Shown: positions 35,892-44,332 of the stretch, piece after piece
Layout: each line of letters begins with the position of its first letter
How positions within the stretch are numbered: position 1 is the stretch's first letter
Assembly (NCBI RefSeq): GCF_036898465.1
Contig: NZ_JARUMJ010000001.1
Span: forward strand, 62,001 to 126,000
Origin: Streptomyces sp. B21-105
GTDB taxonomy: Bacteria; Actinomycetota; Actinomycetes; Streptomycetales; Streptomycetaceae
Direction: 5' to 3'
Length of the DNA: 64,000 nt
The notes under the pieces: generated by a model
Told to the model about the DNA's origin: nothing
What the model saw: the letters and a program-made list of their open reading frames with translations, nothing else
Database searches by the model: none
Program-made: the position numbers and the translations under genes

Positions 35892-36749
35892 CTACTTGAC
35901 GGCGCCCACGGCGATGCCGCGGGTGAGAGTGCGCTGGAAGACGAGGAAGAAGACGATGGCGGGCAGGACGCCCAGCAGGGCTGCCGCGTTGGTCATCGTG
36001 GCGTCCATCAGGCGCTGGCCCTGCAGGACGCCGAGCGCCACCGACACCGTCTGGTTGTCGTTGGAGATCAGCATGACCAGGGGCAGCAGGAACTCGTTCC
36101 ACGTCCAGATGAAGAAGAAGACGAGCAGCACCCCGATCGTGGGCCAGCTGACCGGGACCACGATCCGCCACAGCACCTGCCACTTGTTCGCCCCGTCGAT
36201 CCGGGCGGCTTCGATGATCTCGCGCGGGAACTGCCCGAGGACCGAGGAGAGCAGATAGGTGCCGAAGGCGGCCTGGATCACCGTGAAGACGATGATCACG
36301 CTCAGCCGGGTGTCGTAGAGGCCGGCCTGCTTGCTGAGGTAATACAGCGGGTAGACCAGCGCCTCCTGCGGCAGCACGTTGGCGAGCACGAAGAAGGCCA
36401 GCACCCAGGTGCGTCCTTTGATGCGGCCGATGCCGATCGCGTACGCGTTCAGCACGGACAGGACCGCTGCCAGGACGGCCACCGAGCCGCTGATGAGGAC
36501 GGAGTTGAGGAGCTTCTGGCCGTAGTCGACGCGCTGCCAGAAGTCCTTCAGACCGTCCAGGTACAGGCCATTCGGCAGGCTCAGCGGCCCGTGCTGGGAG
36601 TATTCGGCGGGTGACTTCACGGCGTTGACGGCGACGATGAGGAACGGCAGCACCATGAACAGGGCCGCGATGCACAGGGCGACGACGACCGGGGAGCGGC
36701 CGAGGGCCGTGCGGCGCCGGGTGCGGATCTCGGTGCGTACGGCGGTCAT
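35892..36749 (-). CDS. Carbohydrate ABC transporter permease (MalG type)
   Basis: A 285-residue inner-membrane protein with six predicted helices (VVALCIAALFMVLPFLIVAV first) and the EAA loop EIIEAARIDGANKWQVLWRIVVP that contacts the ATPase. The ATG at 36749 overlaps the TGA of the upstream permease (ATGA), showing translational coupling. No ATPase gene lies in the operon; such Streptomyces sugar systems commonly share the MsiK ATPase encoded elsewhere (family knowledge). Confidence 0.93.
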   Translation of the reverse strand: MTAVRTEIRTRRRTALGRSPVVVALCIAALFMVLPFLIVAVNAVKSPAEYSQHGPLSLPNGLYLDGLKDFWQRVDYGQKLLNSVLISGSVAVLAAVLSVLNAYAIGIGRIKGRTWVLAFFVLANVLPQEALVYPLYYLSKQAGLYDTRLSVIIVFTVIQAAFGTYLLSSVLGQFPREIIEAARIDGANKWQVLWRIVVPVSWPTIGVLLVFFFIWTWNEFLLPLVMLISNDNQTVSVALGVLQGQRLMDATMTNAAALLGVLPAIVFFLVFQRTLTRGIAVGAVK

Positions 36750-37714
36750 GCGCGGGCTCCTTCCTCGGCGTCCTCGGCGCGGGTCTGGAGCTTCAGGCCC
36801 ACCATCGCGAGGAGCAGGATGATCACGGTGAGGACGGTGGAGATCGCGGCACCGTACCCGGCCTGCGTCTTCTCGAAGAAGGTGGTGAAGGAGAAGTAGG
36901 ACGGGACGTCGGTCGCCCCGCCGGGGCCGCCCTTCGTCAGCACGTACACCGCCCCGAACACCTTCAGCGCCGCGACCGTGCACCAGGTCAGCACCACATA
37001 GATCTCCGGCCTGATCTGCGGCAGCGTGATGTGCCAGAAGCGGCGCCACCAGCCGGCGCCGTCCAGTTCGGCCGCCTCGTACAACTGCGGGTCGACGCGC
37101 TGGAGTCCCGCCATGAAGACGACCAGCGGGAAACCGAGCTGCACCCACACCATCACCCCCATGACGCTGTAGAGGGCGACGTCCGGGTCGCCGAGCCAGT
37201 CCTGCTGCCAGGAGCCGAGACCGACCGCCTTCAGCAGCGCGTTCAGCGAGCCGTCGTCGGGGGCGAGGATCCAGCTCCAGACGATGCCCGCCACCGCGAT
37301 CGGCAGCACCTGCGGCAGGTAGAAGCAGGCGCGGAGCACAGCGGCGACCTTGCTGCCGAAGTGCTTGCCGATGTAGTCGAACAGCGCGGCGGCGAGGACG
37401 AGTCCGATCACCGTCGGCACGGCCGCCATGGCGACGACCATGAACAGACTGTGCCGGAACGACGCCCAGAACTCGCTGTCGTCCAGCAGTCGGCGATAGT
37501 TGTCGAGCCCGGTCCACTTCGGCGAGCCGATGCCGCTCCACTCGGTGAAGCTGACGCCCGTGTTCATCAGGAACGGGACGATGATCACGGCGAGAAACGC
37601 CAGCACGCCGGGGAGCAGGAAGAGCGCGTACGAGGTCTGGGAGCGGGGGCGGCGAGGACCGGGGTGCGGGCGCTTGCCGACGGCCCGCGCGCCCCGTTCG
37701 ACGGTGATCGTCAC
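36746..37714 (-). CDS. Carbohydrate ABC transporter permease (MalF type)
   Basis: A 322-residue permease: SYALFLLPGVLAFLAVIIVPFL is helix 1, and the EAA loop is LYEAAELDGAGWWRRFWHITLP. GTG start at 37714 overlaps the TGA of the binding-protein gene (GTGA). It forms the membrane channel with the MalG-type partner, importing an oligosaccharide delivered by the lipoprotein upstream. Confidence 0.93.
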   Translation of the reverse strand: MTITVERGARAVGKRPHPGPRRPRSQTSYALFLLPGVLAFLAVIIVPFLMNTGVSFTEWSGIGSPKWTGLDNYRRLLDDSEFWASFRHSLFMVVAMAAVPTVIGLVLAAALFDYIGKHFGSKVAAVLRACFYLPQVLPIAVAGIVWSWILAPDDGSLNALLKAVGLGSWQQDWLGDPDVALYSVMGVMVWVQLGFPLVVFMAGLQRVDPQLYEAAELDGAGWWRRFWHITLPQIRPEIYVVLTWCTVAALKVFGAVYVLTKGGPGGATDVPSYFSFTTFFEKTQAGYGAAISTVLTVIILLLAMVGLKLQTRAEDAEEGARA

Positions 37715-39006
37715 TGCTTCGGCGCGCCCTGGTCGTACGCCTTCTGCAGCGCGCTGAGATAGGCGTCGGGCTGCTCGCTGCCCGTGATCAGCTTCTGCGT
37801 CTCGGAGACGAGGGTGTCGTAGAAGCCGGGGACGGGCCAGTCGGGGTAGAAGGCGAGGCCGTCACGCTGGGAGAGCGTGTTGAAGTCGGCGATGAGGGTC
37901 TTGGACCGCGGGTCGGTGATGGCGTTCGGGTCGGCCGCGACCGGGACGCCGCCCTTGTTGCCCAGAAGGTTCTGGATCTTCGGCGACATGGTGATGTCGA
38001 TGAAGTCGTAGGCGAGGTCCTTGTTCTTGGCGCCCTTGGGCACGACCCAGAGGTTGCCGCCGGAGCCGAGGGTGAGGTTGGAGCCGGGCCAGAGCATGGT
38101 GCCCCAGTCGAACTTGTTCTCCGTCTTGAAACGCCCGTACCACCAGCTGCCGCTGAACAGGATCGGATTCTTGCCCTGGGTGAAGGCGACGCCCGCGTCC
38201 TCGGCCTTGGTGCCGCTGGACGTCTTGCTGATGTAGCCCTTCTTCACCCAGTCGGCGAAGGTGGTCGCGCCGTACGTCCAGGCCGCGTCGTGGAAGTCGG
38301 TCTTGCCCTTGTACAGCTCGTACTTGTCGACCCAGGAGCGGTCGGCCTTCGACAGCGCGAGCTGGTAGAGGTACTGCTGGGCCATGTACTCGGCACCGGA
38401 GTTGGCGAGCGGGGTGATGCCCTTGGCCACGAACTTGTCCATCGCGGCGGTCAGGTCGTCGAACGTCTTCGGCTCGGCTATCCCGTACTTGTCGAACAGG
38501 TCCTTGTTGTAGAACACCATGGTGTATTCGGCATAGTTGGGCACTCCGTACCACTTGCCGGAGCTCATGACGCCGTTGGTGTCGTACTGGCTCGTGGTCT
38601 TCACACCCGCGCTGAGCTTCTTGTCCCAGCCGCGCTTGGTGACCTCATCGGTCAGATCGGTGAGAAGTCCCTGCTTGGACAGCAGGCCCGCCGTCGCGTT
38701 GCCCTTGTTGTACTCCATGATGTCGGGTGCGTCGGAGGAGTTGAGCACCATGGGCGCGGTCTTCTGGATCTGTTCGAAGCCCTTCTCCTCGAACTTCACC
38801 TTCACGCCCGGGTGCTTGGCCTCGAACTCCTTGATGGCCGCGTTCCAGGCGGCGCCCATCGCGCTGTCAGGTCCCTCGTAGTGCCACAGCTTCAGCGTCT
38901 TGCCGTCGGAGGAGCCGCTGTCCGAGCCACCGCAGGAGGCCAGAAGCAGGGATCCGGAAAGGACCACCGCGGCCGTCGCCACCACACGCCGTCGTGCTGT
39001 CAACAT
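37711..39006 (-). CDS. Sugar-binding lipoprotein (extracellular solute-binding protein)
   Basis: A 431-residue type 1 binding protein. Lipoprotein signal MLTARRRVVATAAVVLSG ending in the lipobox LLASC (Cys near residue 25), a Gly/Ser linker, then TLKLWHYEGPDSAMGAAWNAAIKEFEAKHPGVKVKFEEKGFE. The start at 39006 has GGAGGC upstream and removes an implausible N-terminal extension. First gene of the alpha-xylosidase operon; two LacI-type palindromes lie 50-90 bp upstream. It captures the oligosaccharide outside the membrane. Confidence 0.93.
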   Translation of the reverse strand: MLTARRRVVATAAVVLSGSLLLASCGGSDSGSSDGKTLKLWHYEGPDSAMGAAWNAAIKEFEAKHPGVKVKFEEKGFEQIQKTAPMVLNSSDAPDIMEYNKGNATAGLLSKQGLLTDLTDEVTKRGWDKKLSAGVKTTSQYDTNGVMSSGKWYGVPNYAEYTMVFYNKDLFDKYGIAEPKTFDDLTAAMDKFVAKGITPLANSGAEYMAQQYLYQLALSKADRSWVDKYELYKGKTDFHDAAWTYGATTFADWVKKGYISKTSSGTKAEDAGVAFTQGKNPILFSGSWWYGRFKTENKFDWGTMLWPGSNLTLGSGGNLWVVPKGAKNKDLAYDFIDITMSPKIQNLLGNKGGVPVAADPNAITDPRSKTLIADFNTLSQRDGLAFYPDWPVPGFYDTLVSETQKLITGSEQPDAYLSALQKAYDQGAPKQ

Positions 39007-39055
39007 CCAGTGCCTCCGGGGAGTCGGATGGGTATCGGAGCCATCACGCACGAAT

Positions 39056-39095
39056 CATCGAATCGTTTCGATGCGTGATGTCGAAGCGCTTCGAC
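39056..39095. promoter_or_regulatory. Two LacI-type operators upstream of the sugar operon
   Basis: CATCGAA-TCGT-TTCGATG (39056-39073) and the perfect 16-bp palindrome GTCGAAGCGCTTCGAC (39080-39095) share the half-site TCGAA and lie 23 bp apart in front of the binding-protein gene. LacI-family operators are centrally symmetric with a CG centre, as in the second site. The LacI gene inside the operon is the likely ligand. Confidence 0.72.
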
Positions 39096-39329
39096 GGGGG
39101 AAGGTATGTGGACGGTGTGAGCGCGTCAATGGGGGGCGCACGAATCCGTCCGGATTCCTTCGACCGCCCTGTGTCCGAGGGTGATCGCCATGGCGAGTCC
39201 CGAGGCGGTCGTGGGGAGGGCGAAACCGCCGGTCGGGGGCAAGTGCTCCACCGCCCAGCCGCCGGTGGCGGAAACCGCAGGCCACTCCCCCGAGCAGAGC
39301 CGTCACGGCGAGGGTCACGCCCTCGTTCG

Positions 39330-39520
39330 AGCGGCTCTGGCTCGACCAGCCCTGACTGGCGGGCGTGGACGATGTCCGCGCAGCTTGCGGGCCGCGCCGG
39401 GCTGCACCACGGCACGCGGCCTCCGCCGTCCGTGACCACCATGGACTGACGGCGTTCTGCTTGTTCTTGCCGCAGATGAACTTGTCGCGATCCTTGCCTC
39501 CGGCGGCGGGACACGTCCGG
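39330..39520 (-). pseudogene. IS5-type transposase remnant (copy B)
   Basis: The minus strand reads DRDKFICGKNKQNAVS and, in the next frame, SMVVTDGGGRVPWCSPARPASCADIVHARQSGL, closely matching the remnant at 23370-23600 (DKFISGKNKQNTVKSMAVTDGEGRVLWCSPSKPGSC). The same element type once sat at both places. The flanks (39100-39330 and 39520-39720) hold no gene. Confidence 0.65.
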
Positions 39521-39749
39521 GCCTACGGCGGCGGGACACGTCCGGGCCTACGTCACTCGGACGGCGAACGCGGACGGGTCTCCCCCTGCGGGCCCACCCC
39601 CGCCGTGATCTCGGCAGGACCCGCATGCAGCACCCCGCCCTCGCCGCTTCGATAGCCTCGGCCCATGCTCTTCGACCTCCAGCCTTACCTGAGCCGGCGC
39701 GCTCGTGAACGTCAGGCCGCTGAGTGAGGAGGACTGCGATGACCTGGTG

Positions 39750-39910
39750 CACTGCGCTGCCCGGTGGGCCACACCTTCGACATCGCCCGCCACGGCTACG
39801 CCGGCCTGCTGACGGGTACCCGCGCCACCAGCGGCGACGACGCGGCCATGGTCCAGGCCCGGGACCGATTCCTGTCTGGTGGCACTCACACGCCCAACGA
39901 AGGAGAGACC
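39750..39910 (+). pseudogene. RlmA/TlrB-type 23S rRNA (guanine-N1) methyltransferase, N-terminal fragment
   Basis: One frame reads RCPVGHTFDIARHGYAGLLTG and TRATSGDDAAMVQARDRFLSGG, the start of rRNA guanine-N1 methyltransferases, including one Cys and one His of the zinc finger (CPxxHxFDxAxxGY) and the motif that precedes the methylase fold. The SAM-binding domain is missing; the sequence runs straight into the leader of the cupin gene. The other zinc ligands upstream are not in frame. Confidence 0.6.
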
Positions 39911-39912
39911 CG

Positions 39913-40344
39913 ATGAATGAGATCTCCGAGCTGGTCAGTCATCTGGGGCTGGAGCCGCACGTCGAAGGCGGGTGGTTTCGGCAGACCTGGCGGACCGGCC
40001 CAACAGCGGTTCCGGACGGGTACACGGGGCCCCGCCCCTTCGCGACCGGTATCTACTTCCTCCTGCACCCCGGTGAAGTGTCACGTTGGCACCGGGTGCG
40101 TTCGGACGAACTGTGGCTGTGGCACCGGGGCGGCCCGCTGACCCTTCGGCTCGGCGGAAACGGAGCCGCTCCGCAGGAGGCGGCCATCGCTTCAATGGGG
40201 CCGGACGTCGAGAGCGGGCAGCAGCCGCAGTTCCTCGTGCCCGCCGGGGTCTGGCAGACCGCACAACCAGCCGGTGACCAGCCGGTCCTGGTGTCCTGCA
40301 TTGTCGCTCCCGGCTTCGAGTATGAGGACTTCGAGATGCTGTGA
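39913..40344 (+). CDS. Cupin domain-containing protein (DUF985 type)
   Basis: A 143-residue cupin: MNEISELVSHLGLEPHVEGGWFRQTWRTG, then TGIYFLLHPGEVSRWHRVRSDELWLWHRGGPLTLRL, the first cupin motif with SRWHRV..DELW, and LVPAGVWQTAQPAGDQPVLVSCIVAPGFEYEDFEML, the second. The ATG at 39913 has AAGGAGAG upstream; the long upstream frame is antisense noise. DUF985 cupins resemble epimerase-like sugar-binding proteins; function unknown. Positions 40345-40651 show nothing I can support. Confidence 0.85.
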   Translation: MNEISELVSHLGLEPHVEGGWFRQTWRTGPTAVPDGYTGPRPFATGIYFLLHPGEVSRWHRVRSDELWLWHRGGPLTLRLGGNGAAPQEAAIASMGPDVESGQQPQFLVPAGVWQTAQPAGDQPVLVSCIVAPGFEYEDFEML

Positions 40345-40651
40345 CGCCTGCACGAGCCCGGATTGCCGAGAGCTGCTCTTGAGGGGTGTGCGTCCAACGG
40401 GCCGCGGGTGATCGCAGCTGGCCGAAGACACGAGAACAGGCCTTGGTGACTCGGGTTGCGAAGCCGGGCTCCTCGAGCCGACGCACCCTCGTTGCCCTTG
40501 AGCACCTGACGCTCAAATCGGACCAGAACCCGCTCTCGCCTACACAGCCGCACGGACGCCAGCCCATCTGCGCTGTTTCGCTTCGGTCGCGCCGATGAGT
40601 TTCGGTCTGCCGGATGGTCCAAGTCGGCATACCTGACAAAGGGAGAAACCG

Positions 40652-41479
40652 ATGACTCACATCGCCCGTCGCATGTTCGAGCTCCTGGAGCCGATCTGCC
40701 TGGTCACCTACTTCGCCGACGAGTGCAACCAGGAACTGTCCGCACTCGGCCACCGCACCTACTGGGACGGCTATTTCGCCAGCCGCGCCGCACCACTGGG
40801 ACGGGTGCCGGCCCAAGTCGTGCACGCGGCCTTCTACAACTTCGCCGACGGGGAAGCCGCCCGGCACATCCCCAGCGCCTGGGTGACGATCCCGCCCGAG
40901 GCCTCCGTCGCCGCGCGGGAGCGGGGCAGCACGGCTTCCCTACGGCGCATTCTCGGCGACGAGCTGGCCGACTCCCCGGGCCTGGTGCGTGCCGCAGACC
41001 TGACCGCCAAGGCCGCTACGAGCGCCCCCACCGAAGGCCGGGTGATGTACGCCGGCATGCGCACCCTCGAGGTACCCAGCGACCCCGTCGCCCGACTGTG
41101 GCATTCCGCGACCATGCTGCGCGAGCACCGCGGCGACGGGCACATCGCCGCCCTCGTCGGCGCGCGTATCGGCGGCACGGAGGCCCACGTGCTCTCTGCT
41201 CTGGAACAGGGCATCCACCCCCCAGAGTCGTTCGGACGCATCCATCACCTACCGAAAGAGCGCCTGGCCGCGGTCATGGACGGCATGCGCGAACGCGGAC
41301 TCATCGACACCGACGGCCACTTCACCGACGCCGGCCGCGCGGCCAAACAGCGCATCGAAACGTCCACCGACGAACTCGCCGCCCCACCCTACGACGCCCT
41401 GTCCCCCGCCGAACTCGACGAACTGATCACCGAGCTCGAACCCATCACCGCGACCCTGGTGGCCACAGGCTCGCAGTGA
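40652..41479 (+). CDS. SCO6745 family protein
   Basis: A 275-residue conserved actinobacterial protein (MTHIARRMFELLEPICLVTYFADECNQEL...GHRTYWDGYFASRAAPLG). It has helix-rich pattern, with RLWHSATMLREHRGDGHIAALVGARIGG and a C-terminal winged-helix-like segment (MRERGLIDTDGHFTDAGRAAKQRIE). GGGAGAAA precedes the ATG. I recognise the family name only; no activity is known. The 560 bp that follow (41480-42043) contain no supported gene. Confidence 0.82.
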   Translation: MTHIARRMFELLEPICLVTYFADECNQELSALGHRTYWDGYFASRAAPLGRVPAQVVHAAFYNFADGEAARHIPSAWVTIPPEASVAARERGSTASLRRILGDELADSPGLVRAADLTAKAATSAPTEGRVMYAGMRTLEVPSDPVARLWHSATMLREHRGDGHIAALVGARIGGTEAHVLSALEQGIHPPESFGRIHHLPKERLAAVMDGMRERGLIDTDGHFTDAGRAAKQRIETSTDELAAPPYDALSPAELDELITELEPITATLVATGSQ

Positions 41480-42043
41480 CACGCAGTGCCGAACCTCCCC
41501 GCATCTCTCCGGCCGGCGGCGTCTGCGGTGGAAGGCGTTCCGCGGGCGTACGACCGTCCCCATCCGGCCCGGACGCCGGGGCCTCGGGGCACTGCTCCTC
41601 GGTGTCAGCGGAACGGGAAGCGGGGCCCTGCGGCGGCGCGTCGTGCTCACTGGCGATGCCTTCCGGACTCCCCCACGAGACCCCGGCATTCCGCGGGTCC
41701 GCAGGGGGCCCGGCAGGCTCCCAGGTCCTTCCTGATGGGATGTCCGCGCCCCCCTGGTCAGGCAATATCGACCCCTGCTCGCCTACTTCGACTTTCACCT
41801 GCGCGGGCATCGCGCCCCGATCCTCGAAGCCAGGCGTGTGGGCGTCGGACCGACCTTGCGCAGGTGACGAGTGGCGTACCGCGGGGGTCACACGATGTGA
41901 CCACCCAAACGCGACCCGAAGGTCGGCCATGCCGCACTCTCGGGGGCCGCATGAGCCGGACGGTGGCACCGGGAATGGAGCACCATTCCTGAACTGCTCG
42001 CGGACACGGACACGGACGCGGTCGTGGACGGTCGACGTACGCG

Positions 42044-43183
42044 TCAGCTGCCCCGAAGACCGACCGCCAGCGTCAGTTCGAGGACCCGGTGCGGCGTTGC
42101 GAGATCCGGAAAGAGCTCCCGCAGCTGCGACATCCGGTACCGGACGGTCTGGGGATGGACGAACAGCGCCGCCGCCACCTCGTCCCGCCTGCCCTGGTGC
42201 AGCAGCCACGCCCGCAACGTCTCCTCCAGCCGCCCCGCGGTCGCGACGGGCAAGGTCCGCAACGGTGCGAGGGCCCGGGCACGCAGGTCGGCGAACGCGT
42301 CCGCGTCGGCGCTCAGCACCAACTCGGGCAGATGGTCCTCGGTGTCGCGGATGTCGCAGGAGAGGGAGCGGGCGCGTGCGGCTCGTGCGTAGGAGGCGGA
42401 CGCACGCGTCCATGGCCGGGCCGGGCCGACCACGGCGGTGCGATCGGTCAGCTGCCGCAGCAGATGTGGCCGGTCGGCATCGGGGACGAGCAGCACACCG
42501 GTGGCGTCCGGCAGGTCGTCGAGGACGAGGGTGCTCGGGTCGAGCGCGCGGTAGGCAGGCCGGGCCTGGGCGGCGGGCAGCAGGACCGCGGTCAGTGAAA
42601 CCGGAGGCTGCCACCCGGCCCGTTGAACAGAGGCCAGCAGCACGTCCGGGCTCGCGCCGGCGAGGAGGTCGCGGGCCAGGTGTTCCAGGTGGCGCTCGTG
42701 GTCTCTGCCCCGGGCGGCCAGTTCGTCGGCGTGGCCCGCGGCGCTCGCGGCGGAGAGCTCGTCGATGTAGGCGAAGGTCAGCTCGGCGAACTTGGCGACC
42801 TCGGCGGCGGGCAGACCTGCGGGTACGGCACCCGCTGCCAGGCATCGCCAGGCCACGCGGGCGCCGACGCGGTAGGCGCTGAGCAGGGCGTCCATCGAGC
42901 GGCCGTCGCGCACCTCGCCGCGGCCCAGCTCGTAGGCCGCGTCACCGGCGTCGCCGCCTGTGGCGTTCCCGCTCGCGACGTCCAGGTAGTGCCCCAGGGC
43001 GGTGCGCACGGCTCGGCGGATGGTGGCGCCCATGTGGCCCGACAGGGCGTTGGCGTAGGGAGGGACCTCGTCGATGATCGCCTGGACGACCTCGTCGGCC
43101 GTGGTCCTCAGCGCGGCCCGGAGTGCGGTGACCGTCGTCTCGTCCAGGGCCAGTTCGCTGGCCCTCCGGATTACATGGCTCAT
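42044..43183 (-). CDS. PucR family transcriptional regulator
   Basis: A 379-residue regulator: helical N-terminal sensor (ELALDETTVTALRAALRTTADEVVQAIIDEVPPYA), a GGDEF-like central domain, and the PucR C-terminal HTH ETLRAWLLHQGRRDEVAAALFVHPQTVRYRMSQLRELF. It diverges from the ferredoxin-reductase/desaturase operon at 43270. This arrangement (PucR-type regulator with reductase and desaturase) is conserved in actinobacteria, so it likely senses fatty acids or membrane state and controls those genes. Confidence 0.9.
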   Translation of the reverse strand: MSHVIRRASELALDETTVTALRAALRTTADEVVQAIIDEVPPYANALSGHMGATIRRAVRTALGHYLDVASGNATGGDAGDAAYELGRGEVRDGRSMDALLSAYRVGARVAWRCLAAGAVPAGLPAAEVAKFAELTFAYIDELSAASAAGHADELAARGRDHERHLEHLARDLLAGASPDVLLASVQRAGWQPPVSLTAVLLPAAQARPAYRALDPSTLVLDDLPDATGVLLVPDADRPHLLRQLTDRTAVVGPARPWTRASASYARAARARSLSCDIRDTEDHLPELVLSADADAFADLRARALAPLRTLPVATAGRLEETLRAWLLHQGRRDEVAAALFVHPQTVRYRMSQLRELFPDLATPHRVLELTLAVGLRGS

Positions 43184-43186
43184 ATT

Positions 43187-43238
43187 TTGTTCCCTGCGAA
43201 CAATTCGGCCGACCAGATTTACGTCCTGCGGTCAGGAC
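43187..43238. promoter_or_regulatory. Two palindromes between the PucR and desaturase genes
   Basis: TTGTTC-CCTGC-GAACAA (43187-43203) lies just upstream of the PucR start, and GTCCTG-CGGT-CAGGAC (43223-43238) lies closer to the reductase gene. Both have perfect 6-bp arms. They are the natural binding sites for the PucR protein or another regulator of this divergent pair. Confidence 0.5.
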
Positions 43239-43269
43239 TTTACGCCCTGAGGCACAGCAAGCTGGAGTC

Positions 43270-44325
43270 ATGACGAGTACTGCCCTCCGCAGCAGGGCAT
43301 GGAAACTGCTGGAGATGGTCACGACGCCGCTGCTGCCGTCGGACTATCTCGACCTGGTCAGCCCGCTGCGTGCGGGCGCCGACCTGCGGGGGCGCATCGA
43401 GGCCGTGCACCCCGAGACGGGTGACGCCGCGACCATCGTGATCAGGCCGGGACGGGGCTGGCGCGGCCACACAGCCGGTCAGTACGTGCGGATCGGGGTC
43501 GACGTCGACGGGGTGCGCCTGTGGCGTGCCTACTCCCTCACCTCGCCGACGAACCGCCGGGACGGCCGCGTCACGATCACCGTGAAGGCGATCGAGGACG
43601 GCAAGGTCAGCAACCACCTGGTCCGCAGGACGAAACCGGGCACGCTGATCCAGCTCGACCAGCCGACCGGTGACTTCGTGCTGCCGCAGGCCAAGCCCGC
43701 CAAGATGCTCTACCTGACGGCCGGCAGCGGCATCACGCCCGTGATGGGCATGCTGCGCGACACCGAGTTCGACGACGTCGTCCTGGTCCACTGCGCGCCG
43801 CGGCCGCAGGACGTGATCTTCCGCGACGAACTGCACGACCTGGTCGCCGACAAGAAGCTGCGGCTCACCGAGGTGCACACCGACACCGACGGCAAGCTCG
43901 ACATCGCCCGTCTCGACGAACTCGTGCCCGACTGGGCCGAGCGCGAGACCTGGGCCTGCGGGCCCTCGGGCCTGCTCGACGCCGCCGAAAAGCACTGGAG
44001 CGTGCACGGCGTCCCGGAGCGCCTGCACACAGAACGCTTCCGGCCCGGCATCGTCGTCGCCGGCGACGGCGGCGAGGTCACGTTCAGCGCCACCGGCAAG
44101 ACCGTCGACGCGGACGGCGCCACGCCGTTGCTGGACGTCGGCGAGGAGGCCGGCGTGCTCATGCCCTCCGGGTGCCGCATGGGCATCTGCTTCGGCTGCG
44201 TCTCGCCGCTCAAGGCGGGCGCCGTCCGCGACCTGCGCACCGGCGAGATCACCGAGGCCGAGCCGGGCGTCCTCATCCAGACCTGCGTGTCCGCCGCGGC
44301 GGGCCCCTGCGACATCGAACGGTAG
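43270..44325 (+). CDS. Ferredoxin reductase with C-terminal 2Fe-2S domain (desaturase electron donor)
   Basis: A 351-residue flavin reductase: FAD site RAYSLTSPTNRRDG, NAD site MLYLTAGSGITPVMGMLR, and a plant-type ferredoxin domain at the end with CRMGICFGC and QTCVS as cluster ligands. It passes electrons from NAD(P)H via FAD and the iron-sulfur cluster to the desaturase encoded 7 bp downstream. The pair matches Mycobacterium tuberculosis Rv3230c/Rv3229c (DesA3 system). Divergent from the PucR gene. Confidence 0.92.
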   Translation: MTSTALRSRAWKLLEMVTTPLLPSDYLDLVSPLRAGADLRGRIEAVHPETGDAATIVIRPGRGWRGHTAGQYVRIGVDVDGVRLWRAYSLTSPTNRRDGRVTITVKAIEDGKVSNHLVRRTKPGTLIQLDQPTGDFVLPQAKPAKMLYLTAGSGITPVMGMLRDTEFDDVVLVHCAPRPQDVIFRDELHDLVADKKLRLTEVHTDTDGKLDIARLDELVPDWAERETWACGPSGLLDAAEKHWSVHGVPERLHTERFRPGIVVAGDGGEVTFSATGKTVDADGATPLLDVGEEAGVLMPSGCRMGICFGCVSPLKAGAVRDLRTGEITEAEPGVLIQTCVSAAAGPCDIER

Positions 44326-44332
44326 GAACACC

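Noticed and set aside
35892..37541. MalG-type permease as a 549-residue protein from 37541
   Set aside because: The first half is a frame shadow of the MalF-type gene; the ATG at 36749 overlaps its stop codon and gives normal length.
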